This document shows, piece by piece, positions 56,300-64,000 of a stretch of 64,000 nt of DNA (position 1 is its first letter; each line of letters starts with the position of its first letter). The position numbers and the translations under genes are program-made. Source of the DNA: Welwitschia mirabilis (taxonomy: Eukaryota; Gnetophyta; Gnetopsida; Welwitschiales). The DNA lies in the NCBI GenBank assembly GCA_051453625.1, contig JBOZIK010000001.1, forward strand, positions 199,772,373 through 199,836,372. The letters are read 5' to 3'. The notes below the pieces were generated by a model. The model was not told the origin of the DNA, did not search any database, and was given only the letters and a program-made list of their open reading frames with translations.

Positions 56300-56950
56300 T
56301 GAAAAGTATAGTAATCTTGGAACACCTATGATAGATCTGAAAATATATGGAAAACTCAAAGTAGAAGTACTTGTAGATCTCGAATTAAGTATTAATGTTA
56401 TAACCTATGAAAATTATGAAGAATTAGAAGAATCAAAATTAATACCTTATCAAGAAAAGTTTACTTTGAACATGGCTCAATAGTTATGCCAGAAAAAGTT
56501 CTAAAGGATACACCATGAAACTCCAAGGTTTTATCTATTTTATAAATTTACTAGTAATGAAAACTCAAGGAGATACTTACACAGTGATTCTTAGGAGACT
56601 ATAGATAACTACTATAGATGCTACTATTTATTATAAAAGAGGGGTAATAAAAATTAGTCTTAGAGATCTTAAAAAAAAGATCAAACTTTCTAATGTAGTG
56701 GTCGTTGAAGAAATGATATGAAACACAGAGGCAAGAACCAATGCAATTCTAATACAAGAAGTTAATATAATGTTAAATAAATAAAATGAAGAGAAATACA
56801 AGGAAGAAGATTTAGTGTCTCAAGAAGTAAAAAAGCCTCTTCTTAAAGAAGGACTAGAATATATGGAGGTAGCTCCTTATAAACCTTTAATTATAAATAG
56901 TTGTTTAATTCATTTTTAGAAGAGAAGACTTAGGAGAAAGTTGATTAACA
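56300..56950 (+). pseudogene. Ty3 element 2 protease remnant
   Basis: Matches 22290-22887: 'KLKVEVLVDLELSINVITYE'-like text near 56355, where the Gly of the D-x-G active site is lost, then 'MKTQGDTYTVILRRL' near 56560 and the charged linker with 'EISLRDLKKKIKLSNVVVVE'-like text. Several stops. Confidence 0.6.
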
Positions 56951-57029
56951 AGAAAGGAACCTTTGCTTGGGATATATATATTAAAGAAATAGTTTCAATA
57001 ATATGCTAACATAGAATCTATTCAGACAC

Positions 57030-57700
57030 TTTTATTAAATCAACTCAGCAATTAGAAAGAAGATGTAACACACATATGAAAGAGGTAATTAAATAAAAAA
57101 TTTTCAAATTTTTAGAAGTAGGATTCATTTATCTAGTATCTAATTCAAAATGAATTATCCCTATAATGGCTGTACGAAAGAAAGAAAATACATGGAGGGT
57201 ATGTATAGACTTTAGAATGATAAATACAACAACTTACAAAGATTATTTTCCTCTTCTATTTATTAATCATGTTTTAGAAAGAGTGTCTAGACATCAATAC
57301 TATAGCTTTCTAGATGGGTATAAGGGCTACAATTAGATTTGTGAGCTTTAAAGAACCAACCCAAAATAACTTGTACTTATCATTAGGGTACTTATGCCTA
57401 TAAAGTACTAACGTTTGGACTATGTAATGCTTCCACTACTTTTCAAAGGTTAGTAAATAGTATTTTTAAGACACGATAGGAAGATTAGCCAAAGTATTTA
57501 TGGAAGATTTCTCAACATTTGAAAAGGAATTTGAGGAATTACTTGAGAGACTAAAAAACATTTTAAAAAGATGTGAGAAAAAATTCCTTAGATTTAGTTG
57601 GTTGAAAATTCATATTATGATGAGAGAAGGCATAGTGTTAGGACAAAAAGTATCTAAAAAGGGGATTAAAACTAATGAGTAAAATACCAAAGCTATAAAA
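57030..57700 (+). pseudogene. Ty3 element 2 reverse transcriptase remnant
   Basis: 'RKKENTWRVCIDFRMINTTT' (about 57175), 'YFPLLFINHVLERVSRHQYY', 'SFLDGYKGYN' and 'TFQRLVNSIF' by frameshift, then an open run at 57500-57682 starting at the catalytic box, here 'VFMEDFSTF' where relatives have FxDDF (first Asp to Glu). It continues 'FEELLERLKNILKRCEKKFL' and 'EGIVLGQKVSKKGIKTNE'. Closer to the presumed active form than element 1 downstream of the box. Confidence 0.75.
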
Positions 57701-58290
57701 TATATTATATTCCTAACCAAACTAAAAGAGTTGAGATCTTTCTGAAGACATGTTGGATATTATAGAAGATTCATATCCAATTTTAGTAAAATCTCTAAAC
57801 CTTTGAGTAATCTTCTATAAAAGGATGTCGAATATGGTTGGACTAAGGAATGTGAAAAAACTTCCAAACCTTGAAAGGTAAACTTTTATTAACACCTATT
57901 CTGGAAGGGCCAAATTGAACAAGACTATTTCACATTATGACTAATGCATCTAAACATGCTAGGGAGTAGTTTTAAGATAGAAAGATGAAGAGAATAAATA
58001 TTATGCCATTTATTATATAAGTGAGAATCTTAAACTAGCTCAACAAAATTATATAGTAATAGAAAAAGAATTACTAGCAGTAGTAATGGCATTGGAAAAA
58101 TTCAGACATTGTATTTTAGATTACAAAATGAATGTTCATATTGACCATAGGACCATTGGATTTTTAATGAACAAGAAAGAAGCAAACTTGAGAATTATAA
58201 GATGGATATTATTAATGCAAGAGTTTGATTTTATCAGATCACCTATCAAGACTAGATTTTTTGGATGAAAAGTAGATTCACACAAGAGAT
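57701..58290 (+). pseudogene. Ty3 element 2 RNase H remnant
   Basis: 'HVGYYRRFISNFSKISKPLS' (about 57750), 'NFFT-LKGKLLL', 'HIMTNASKHAREXF'-like (about 57930; the DAS motif is NAS), then the open run 58086-58268 'MALEKFRHCILDYKMNVHID', 'FLMNKKEANLRIIRWILLMQ'. A stop and small deletion follow before the integrase. Confidence 0.7.
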
Positions 58291-59316
58291 GAGTCTCTAG
58301 ATGAACATCTTTTTCAAGTAACCACAAAAATTGGTATGTTGACATTACCAAATTTCTTGTAAGTAAAAGATTACCCTCTTTTATGACTTATTATGAAATA
58401 AAAATATTGTTAAAGAAGTCTAGAGACTATATTTGGCATGATAAGATGTTATTTAGAGAATGCAAAGATTATGTCATCAAAAGATGTATAAAGGAAAACT
58501 TACAAAGAGAAATATTAAAGGAAGTTTATGAGGGAGAAGAAGTAGGACATTATGGTGTAAAAAGAACACTAATTAAAATTTTTCATATGGGATATTATTA
58601 GTCCACCATATTCAAGGATGTACACACTTGTATCTAAGGTTGTGATAAATATTGGAGAGAAGGCACATTTAGCTAAAAGTTAAAAATTCCATATTAATGG
58701 ATTTAAACAATTGAATCTTTTTATGTTTGGCTAATATTGGAACTATTAATCCTTTATCCTTTGGAAAGAAATACATTTTGGTGTATGTTGATTACTTTAC
58801 TAAATGAGTTGACACTGAGGCTATGAGAAATTATTCTTTCCAAACCATAGTTAAATTTTTCCTTAGAAATATTATCTACTAATTTGAAGCCCTAGAATTC
58901 TTATATCTGATAGGAAAACTTACTTTACTAGTAAAGTCTTTGAGAATCTTTTGACCAAGTTTGGAATCCATCATAAAATCTATATTGCTTATTACCCTCA
59001 ATCTAACGGCTAAGCTAAACGCTCTAATAGAGAGCTCAATAGAATATTAACAAAGGTTATGAACAATAAAAAACCTGATTAGGCTGATAAATTAAATAAA
59101 GCTCTATGGGCTTATAGAATAACTTAAAAACATACTGTAGGGTTTAATCCATATAGAATAAAAATGTTTAAATTAGCTAAAGAATTAAAATGTAATTTAG
59201 ACACAGCATTAATAATGGATAGAAAACATAAATATTTTAGATGAAAATAGAAAAGAAGCGCTTCTATGTAAAGAACTTATATAATAAAAAACTAAAATAT
59301 ATTATGATAATAGAAT
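58291..59316 (+). pseudogene. Ty3 element 2 integrase remnant
   Basis: An open run at 58383-58601 holds 'WHDKMLFRECKDYVIKRCIK', 'VYEGEEVGHYGVKRTL' (the His of the H2C2 zinc finger) and 'IFHMGYY'. Then come 'CDKYWREGTFS-K'-like text, 'YILVYVDYFTK-VDTEAMRN' (about 58770), 'TYFTSKVFENLLTKFGIHHK' (about 58920) and 'YPQSNG-AKRSNRELNRILT' (about 58990), with Lys for the third catalytic residue. It is interrupted by a 100-N gap at 59317. Confidence 0.75.
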
Positions 59317-59416
59317 NNNNNNNNNNNNNNNNNNNNNNNNNNNNNNNNNNNNNNNNNNNNNNNNNNNNNNNNNNNNNNNNNNNNNNNNNNNNNNNNNNNN
59401 NNNNNNNNNNNNNNNN

Positions 59417-60560
59417 ACTTACTTTACTAGTAAATTTTTAAGAAACTTTTAAGCAAGTTCAAAATCCATCATAAACACTCTATTGCCTATCACCCTTAAT
59501 CTAATGGCTAAGCTAAAGCAACTAATAGAGAGCTCTAATCATCCTCAATCTAATGGCTAAGCTAAAGTAACTAATTAGTTATCTTATTGTTTAGAACCTT
59601 TGTTAATATTCTATTGAGCTCTATATTAGTTGCTTTAGCTTAGCCATTAGATTATGTCATCAGAAGATGTATAAAGGAAAACTTACAAAGAGAAATCTTA
59701 AAGGAAGTTTATGAGGGAGAAGAAGTAGGACATTATGGTGTAAAAAGAACATGAATTAAAATTCTTCATATGGAATATTATTAGTCCACCATATTCAAGG
59801 ATGTACACACTCGTGTATAAGGTTGTGATAAATATTAGAGAGAAGGCACATTAAGCTAAAAGTTAAAAATTCCACACTAGTGGATTCAAACAATTGAATC
59901 TTTTTATGTTTGGCTAATATAAGAACTATTAATCCTTTAAGATTATGTCATCAAAAGATGTATAAAGGAAAACTTATAAAGATAAATCTTAAAGGAAGTT
60001 TATGAGGGAGAAGAAGTAGGACATTATGGAGTAAAAAGAACATGAATTAAAATTCCTCATATGGGATATTATTAGTCCATCATATTCAAGGATGTACACA
60101 CTCATGTATAAGGTTGTGATAAATATTAGAGAGAATGCACATTTAGCTAAAAGTTAAAAATTCCACACTAATGAATTCAAAAAATTGAATCCTTTTATGT
60201 TTGGCTAATATTGGAACTATTAATCCTTCATCCTTTAGAAAGAAATACATTTTGGTGTATGTTGATTACTTTACTAAATGAGTTGACTCTAAGGCTATGA
60301 GAAATTAATCTTTCCAAACCATAGTTAACTTTTTCCTTAGAAATATTATCTACCAATTTGGAGCCCTAGAATTCTTATATCTGATAGGGAAACTCACTTT
60401 ACTAGTAAATTTTTGAGAAACTTTTAAGCAACTTCAAAATCCATCATAAACACTCTATTGCCTATCACCATCAATCTAATGGCTAAGCTAAAGCAACTAA
60501 TAGATATCTCAATAGGATATTAACAAAGGTTCTAAACAATAGAAAAACTAATTAGGCTGA
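59417..60560 (+). repeat. Scrambled, repeated integrase segments
   Basis: After the gap the sequence returns to the 'TYFTSK' stretch (59417, compare 58918). At 59500-59650 there is an inverted segment: 'ctaatggctaagctaaagca' is followed within 130 bp by its complement 'tgctttagcttagccattag'. Then the zinc-finger stretch appears at 59651-59935 and again at 59942-60230 (both compare with 58470-58740), followed by one full core stretch at 60215-60560. The units are nearly identical to each other. Confidence 0.65.
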
Positions 60561-61230
60561 TAAATTAAATGAGCTCTATGAGATCACAAAATAACTTGAA
60601 AACATAAAATATAGAAGATTCTAAAAAATAAATTTTAATATAGAAGATTCTATATTAATTTATAATCATAATAAAATCCATTCAAAATAAAATTATGGAC
60701 AAAATTAGCTAGGATCCTATGCCATAATAAAAATTCTAGAAATGAAGCCATAGAAATATATGATCTTGATGAAAAAGTAACCTACCAAATTAATGGTTTA
60801 GAGTAAGGATGTATTATGATCATAAATTAACACTTAATTATTTAGAAAACCCTAATATGGTGGAAAGAATACTTTTACTCTATCTCTAAAGTAAATCTCC
60901 AAAACTAGATAATAAAAGGACATCTCATTTATTTAAAGTTTATTCAATCTATCAATTGCCTAGGTTACTTAAGATAAATGAAATGATTATAAAATAAAAA
61001 GTTCACTTAATAATTCTTCAAGAAGAAATTATGAATTATATTTATTAAGAAGATTATGGAGATACATTTCATTACATAAGAGAATACCTTCTAAGTATCA
61101 TTTGAGTAAAAAAGAAAAAAAAAGGAAAAGTACCACAATGTTCTATCACAAGTGTACTAGGGTAAATATTCTTGAGAGGGTCCTTTGATAGTGCAATATG
61201 GTAGCTGTGAAAATTCCACTGAGGGGTTTG
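60561..61230 (+). pseudogene. Ty3 element 2 integrase C-terminus and following DNA
   Basis: Matches 25100-25980. 'FNIEDSILIYNHNKIHSK'-like text (about 60635), 'LGSYAIIKILEMKP' (about 60705), 'YDHKLTLNYLENPNMVERIL' (about 60815) and then the non-coding block shared with element 1 ('gagaataccttctaagtatc', 'gtgcaatatggtagctgtga'). Confidence 0.6.
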
Positions 61231-61461
61231 TTAGTTATGCTTTATATATATTTATATTAAAAAATAAGAAAAAGAAATAAGTATATCCTATAGGTCCTTA
61301 TTCTTATGATAGTGATTGCACTTTACTTATTGTCGTTAATATAAGTTATGAAGAATAAAAAGTGGAAGAACAGTTAGCCTCAGGAGTCATCTAAAACACA
61401 GCTAGTTATTAAAAATAGAACCTTATCACAACTAGAAATAAAAAGATAAAAGAAACTAGAA

Positions 61462-61803
61462 GAAAATATTCTAGTCTATAATGGAATGTGTATCCAAATA
61501 TTTTCAATTCAATAGCATGCATAATTATTAAAATTTATTTAAGATAAGAGAAAACTTTGAAGTTTTAAAATCAATTTGCTTGNNNNNNNNNNNNNNNNNN
61601 NNNNNNNNNNNNNNNNNNNNNNNNNNNNNNNNNNNNNNNNNNNNNNNNNNNNNNNNNNNNNNNNNNNNNNNNNNNNNNNNNNGAAAATATTCTAGTCTAT
61701 AATGGAATGTGTATCCAAATATTTTCAATTCAATAGCATGCATCATTATTAAAATTTATTTAAGATAAGAGAAAACTTTGAAGTTTTAAAATCAATTTGC
61801 TTG
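61462..61803. repeat. Duplicate flanks of a 100-N gap
   Basis: The 121 bases before the gap (61462-61582) are repeated after it (61683-61803) with a single visible difference. The gap itself is 61583-61682, exactly 100 N. This is what two overlapping but unmerged contig ends look like. Confidence 0.85.
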
Positions 61804-61919
61804 ATTTTAACAATTTGATAAATTATTTAATTTAAATTTCCTTTAATAGAATAGATGTACCCATAATAAAGTAAAAATAGTGAAAGATAATTTATTTGAA
61901 ATAAGAGTCAAAAACGTTA

Positions 61920-62560
61920 TTAAGCAAGGCAATTATTACATTCATTTGCAAAAATCAAAGCAAAAACACTTTTTAAATCATTAAATAAGTTAATCTTAAA
62001 CTCAAGCAACTCAACTCTTAAAATACCATGAAATTTATTCCTCCTGTGAGAATGCCTAGCCTTTGATGTTGACCCTATAGAATTCTCACCCAAGGCAATA
62101 GATGCATCTCATTTAGACATTCAATTAGCATATTAATTTTCTTTGAATGAGTTAAACAAAAGTTTTGATAAGGTTTAACATCCCATATTATCCTCTCTCT
62201 ATTTTCTTTATTAAAATGTAGTGTAGCAAGGCTCAAGATAGGGTTGATGTCCTAAAGCTGATCAACTTTCTTCTCTAGCATCTGCATATATCTAGCTAGC
62301 TGATCCAAAAAAATGTTACAAGTTGATTCCTTATAATTGGACTATCGATGTGATTCTTTAGTCCTCAATCTTAGATTCTCTCTTACTAAGTGATGAATCA
62401 AAGGATCAAAGCTTAAAGAAATGAACTTCTTCCAAAACAGTCTTTACCATCCTTAGTGATGAAGAAATCCAAGGCATATAAAACTTTAGTAGTTGAATTG
62501 TAATCATAGTATGAAAATCATTGTACTACATTTTCAAATCTAACAGAAACTTGAGGTTGT
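61920..62560 (-). pseudogene. Minus-strand ORF in Ty3 element 2
   Basis: Copy of the antisense ORF of element 1. On the minus strand from about 62530: 'FSYYDYNSTTKVLYALDFFI', 'TKDGKDCFG', then stops, 'LEKKVDQL', 'DINPILSLATLHFNKENRE' (about 62260-62200), 'QRKLIC', 'CIYCLGENSIGSTSKARHSH' and 'LFNDLKSVFALIFANECNNC' up to a stop at 61920. Reading it against element 1 needs frame changes at different places in the two copies, which shows that the decay came after a once continuous frame. Confidence 0.6.
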
Positions 62561-62569
62561 TAGGATTTT

Positions 62570-63660
62570 ATATTACCAATTGATGTAAAACTAATATGAT
62601 ATTTATAGAGTAAAATATGATTTTACAAACGTAAGAAACTACAAGATCTATATCCAAAAGATAGCAAAATTTGGACATGTTCTGATTAAAGTAACTTGAT
62701 TTTTTGATGAAGGACTTAATGTAGGAGTTGATTAAATTTCAAAATACCCATTTTGGGCTACTTCATGTGGGGTTAACCAAATTTTTGAGGGCTCAACTAG
62801 ATGTAGAGATGCATTTTTTAAGCTTTTCCATATGTACTATATCCTATGGGGTTAACCAGACTCATGTGGGATCAACTAGACTTGAAGAAAGTTGGTCAAC
62901 TAGATTTTAAAGGGGATAACCAAATCAAGTGATGTGAGTTACTCAAGTCGACTAGATATTCAAGGGGTTGATTGGATAGTGTGATGGTGGAAATTTTAGA
63001 GCAATTTTCTAACCGTTACTTCAAAAAATCTATTTATTGCAAATGTCATATTCCTTCCTAACTATCCAAACAGTTATATTCTTGGGAAATTTATAAATAA
63101 GAGGCAACACTAAAAACGTAGTACTTAACATTTGAATGGATTTTTGGGAAGGAAGGTTGCATGAAGGACTTATCTTTTTACTATTATTTTCTCTCACTCA
63201 GCACTTACCTTTGTATCAAATCTAGGTAATAAGGCTCCATTGTTAGTTCCTTTATTTGAGTGACTTAGAGCATAGAGGCTTTATTTCCTCACTCATCATT
63301 GAGCATTCTCTAAAGGTTGAGACTAAGCCTGAAAATTCTATCTTCTAAAGGTTGAAGCTAAGCCTAAAAAAGTCCATTTATGAAGATTGAAACTTAGCTT
63401 TAAAAGGTCTGCTTTATAAGGTTGAAGGTTAGCCTTAGAAACCTGATACATAGTGATTCAACAAAGATATGGAATAGTATTGGTTATTGACTATTTTCTA
63501 ACAGTGGAGTAGGGTGTATTCTAAATCACTATAAGTATTGTCTTGTGCATTTCTTTGGTTCTACTTTTGAGTTCACTTTGTTATATGTTTTTATGTCATA
63601 ATTTCTTTATTGGGTTTAAATTCTTAAAATTCCTATGCAACCCAGGTTCATGATCCTACA
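62570..63660 (+). repeat. Sirevirus 5' LTR (third LTR of the family)
   Basis: About 1090 bp, the same length class as 2690-3784. It shares the start block 'caattgatgtaaaactaata', the GGGGTTAACC/TCAACTAGA motif row (62755-62985), a TATA box TATAAATA at 63092, the 'aaggttgagactaagcc' block (63315; compare 3450) and the end 'gatcctaca'. It interrupts Ty3 element 2. Confidence 0.75.
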
Positions 63661-63662
63661 TG

Positions 63663-63674
63663 TGGTATCAAAGC
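63663..63674 (+). other. Primer binding site, initiator tRNA-Met type
   Basis: 'tggtatcaaagc' immediately after the LTR, one or two changes from TGGTATCAGAGC. Better kept than the site at 3786. Confidence 0.75.
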
Positions 63675-63719
63675 TTTAGGTTGAGTCAATACTAAGATTT
63701 TAACCAATCTTTAACTCAA

Positions 63720-64000
63720 TAACCCTAGCCATGAGTTTTATTATAGAACGTTTCTCTATTTCTAGGCATCCACTATTTGATGGAATAAACTATAGATATT
63801 GAAAGGCTATAATGAGAATATTTTTAAGATCTCTTGATATAGATTATGAGGATATTTTAATCATAGGTTATAGCTACCCTATCACAACTCAAAAGGATGT
63901 CAATGAAAATTCTATAGTAGTGTTAAAGCCAAAAAAAAAGAACTAAATTAAATAAATCTAATGCTACTATTAATGCTTATTCTTTAAATGCAATTTTTTG
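63720..64000 (+). pseudogene. gag: Sirevirus gag start, cut by the window end
   Basis: Readable text 'FIIERFSISRHPLFDGINYR' (about 63740), 'YWKGYNENIFKIS', 'DYEDILIIGYSYPITTQKDV' matches the gag N-terminus of the first Sirevirus (about 3870-4000). Stops and a frame change near 63935 follow the A-run. The rest of the element lies outside the window. Confidence 0.65.

Larger units (their letters stand above)
52701..62569 (+). mobile_element. Ty3/gypsy retrotransposon 2 (same family as element 1), incomplete
   Basis: 5' LTR (52701-53686), gag, protease, RT, RNase H and integrase, the post-integrase block and the minus-strand ORF all follow element 1 in order. It is then cut at about 62570 by a Sirevirus LTR; its own 3' ORF and 3' LTR would lie beyond the window. 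It contains gaps at 54752-54851, 55289-55327, 59317-59416 and 61583-61682, three of them exactly 100 N, with repeated sequence around them. Catalytic residues are lost (RT reads FMEDF). Confidence 0.75.

Overview
This window reads as nuclear DNA from a flowering plant: strongly AT-rich, with one intact-looking GC-rich gene among layers of old, nested retrotransposons. The plant call rests on a spliced gene for a Casparian strip membrane domain protein (CASP), a Sirevirus-type Ty1/copia element with a UBN2-type gag and an extra 3' ORF, Ty3/gypsy elements of the chromodomain-less Tat/Athila-like group, LINEs with a zf-RVT tail, and a tRNA-derived SINE. The species cannot be fixed from the sequence. 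Every retroelement reading frame is broken, mostly by TAA/TAG/TGA where relatives have Gln or Trp codons, as expected for long-methylated plant DNA.

Layout. 600-1990: dispersed LTR-like repeat (G1). 2106-35880: a tandem array of about three roughly 2.4 kb units (parts P and Q) split by two large insertions, a composite Sirevirus (2690-15403) and a 13.8 kb Ty3 element (19448-33278). Part Q contains copia-integrase-like text. 35881-37450: unassigned AT-rich DNA with two degenerate minisatellites and a possible DNA-transposon end. 37450-42030: two LINE copies of one family facing each other tail to tail. 42987-43741: the CASP gene on the minus strand, two exons, the only gene likely to work here. 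43820-48838: intergenic, with a minus-strand SINE and another G-type LTR (G3). 49480-52520: LTR-like G2 next to a 1.55 kb minus-strand decayed ORF of unknown family. 52701 to about 62570: a second Ty3 element of the same family, interrupted by gaps and local rearrangements. 62570-64000: 5' LTR, primer site and gag start of another Sirevirus, inserted into the second Ty3 element and running off the window.

Nothing here works as an operon. The main functional theme is retroelement biology. The Ty3 family has an unusual 3' half, with a minus-strand ORF recognisable in two copies and a long plus-strand coiled-coil-like ORF before the 3' LTR. The Sirevirus has its own extra ORF after pol. Several gaps are exactly 100 N and are flanked by duplicated sequence, so parts of the apparent structure (10436, 54752, 59317, 61583) may be scaffolding artefacts.
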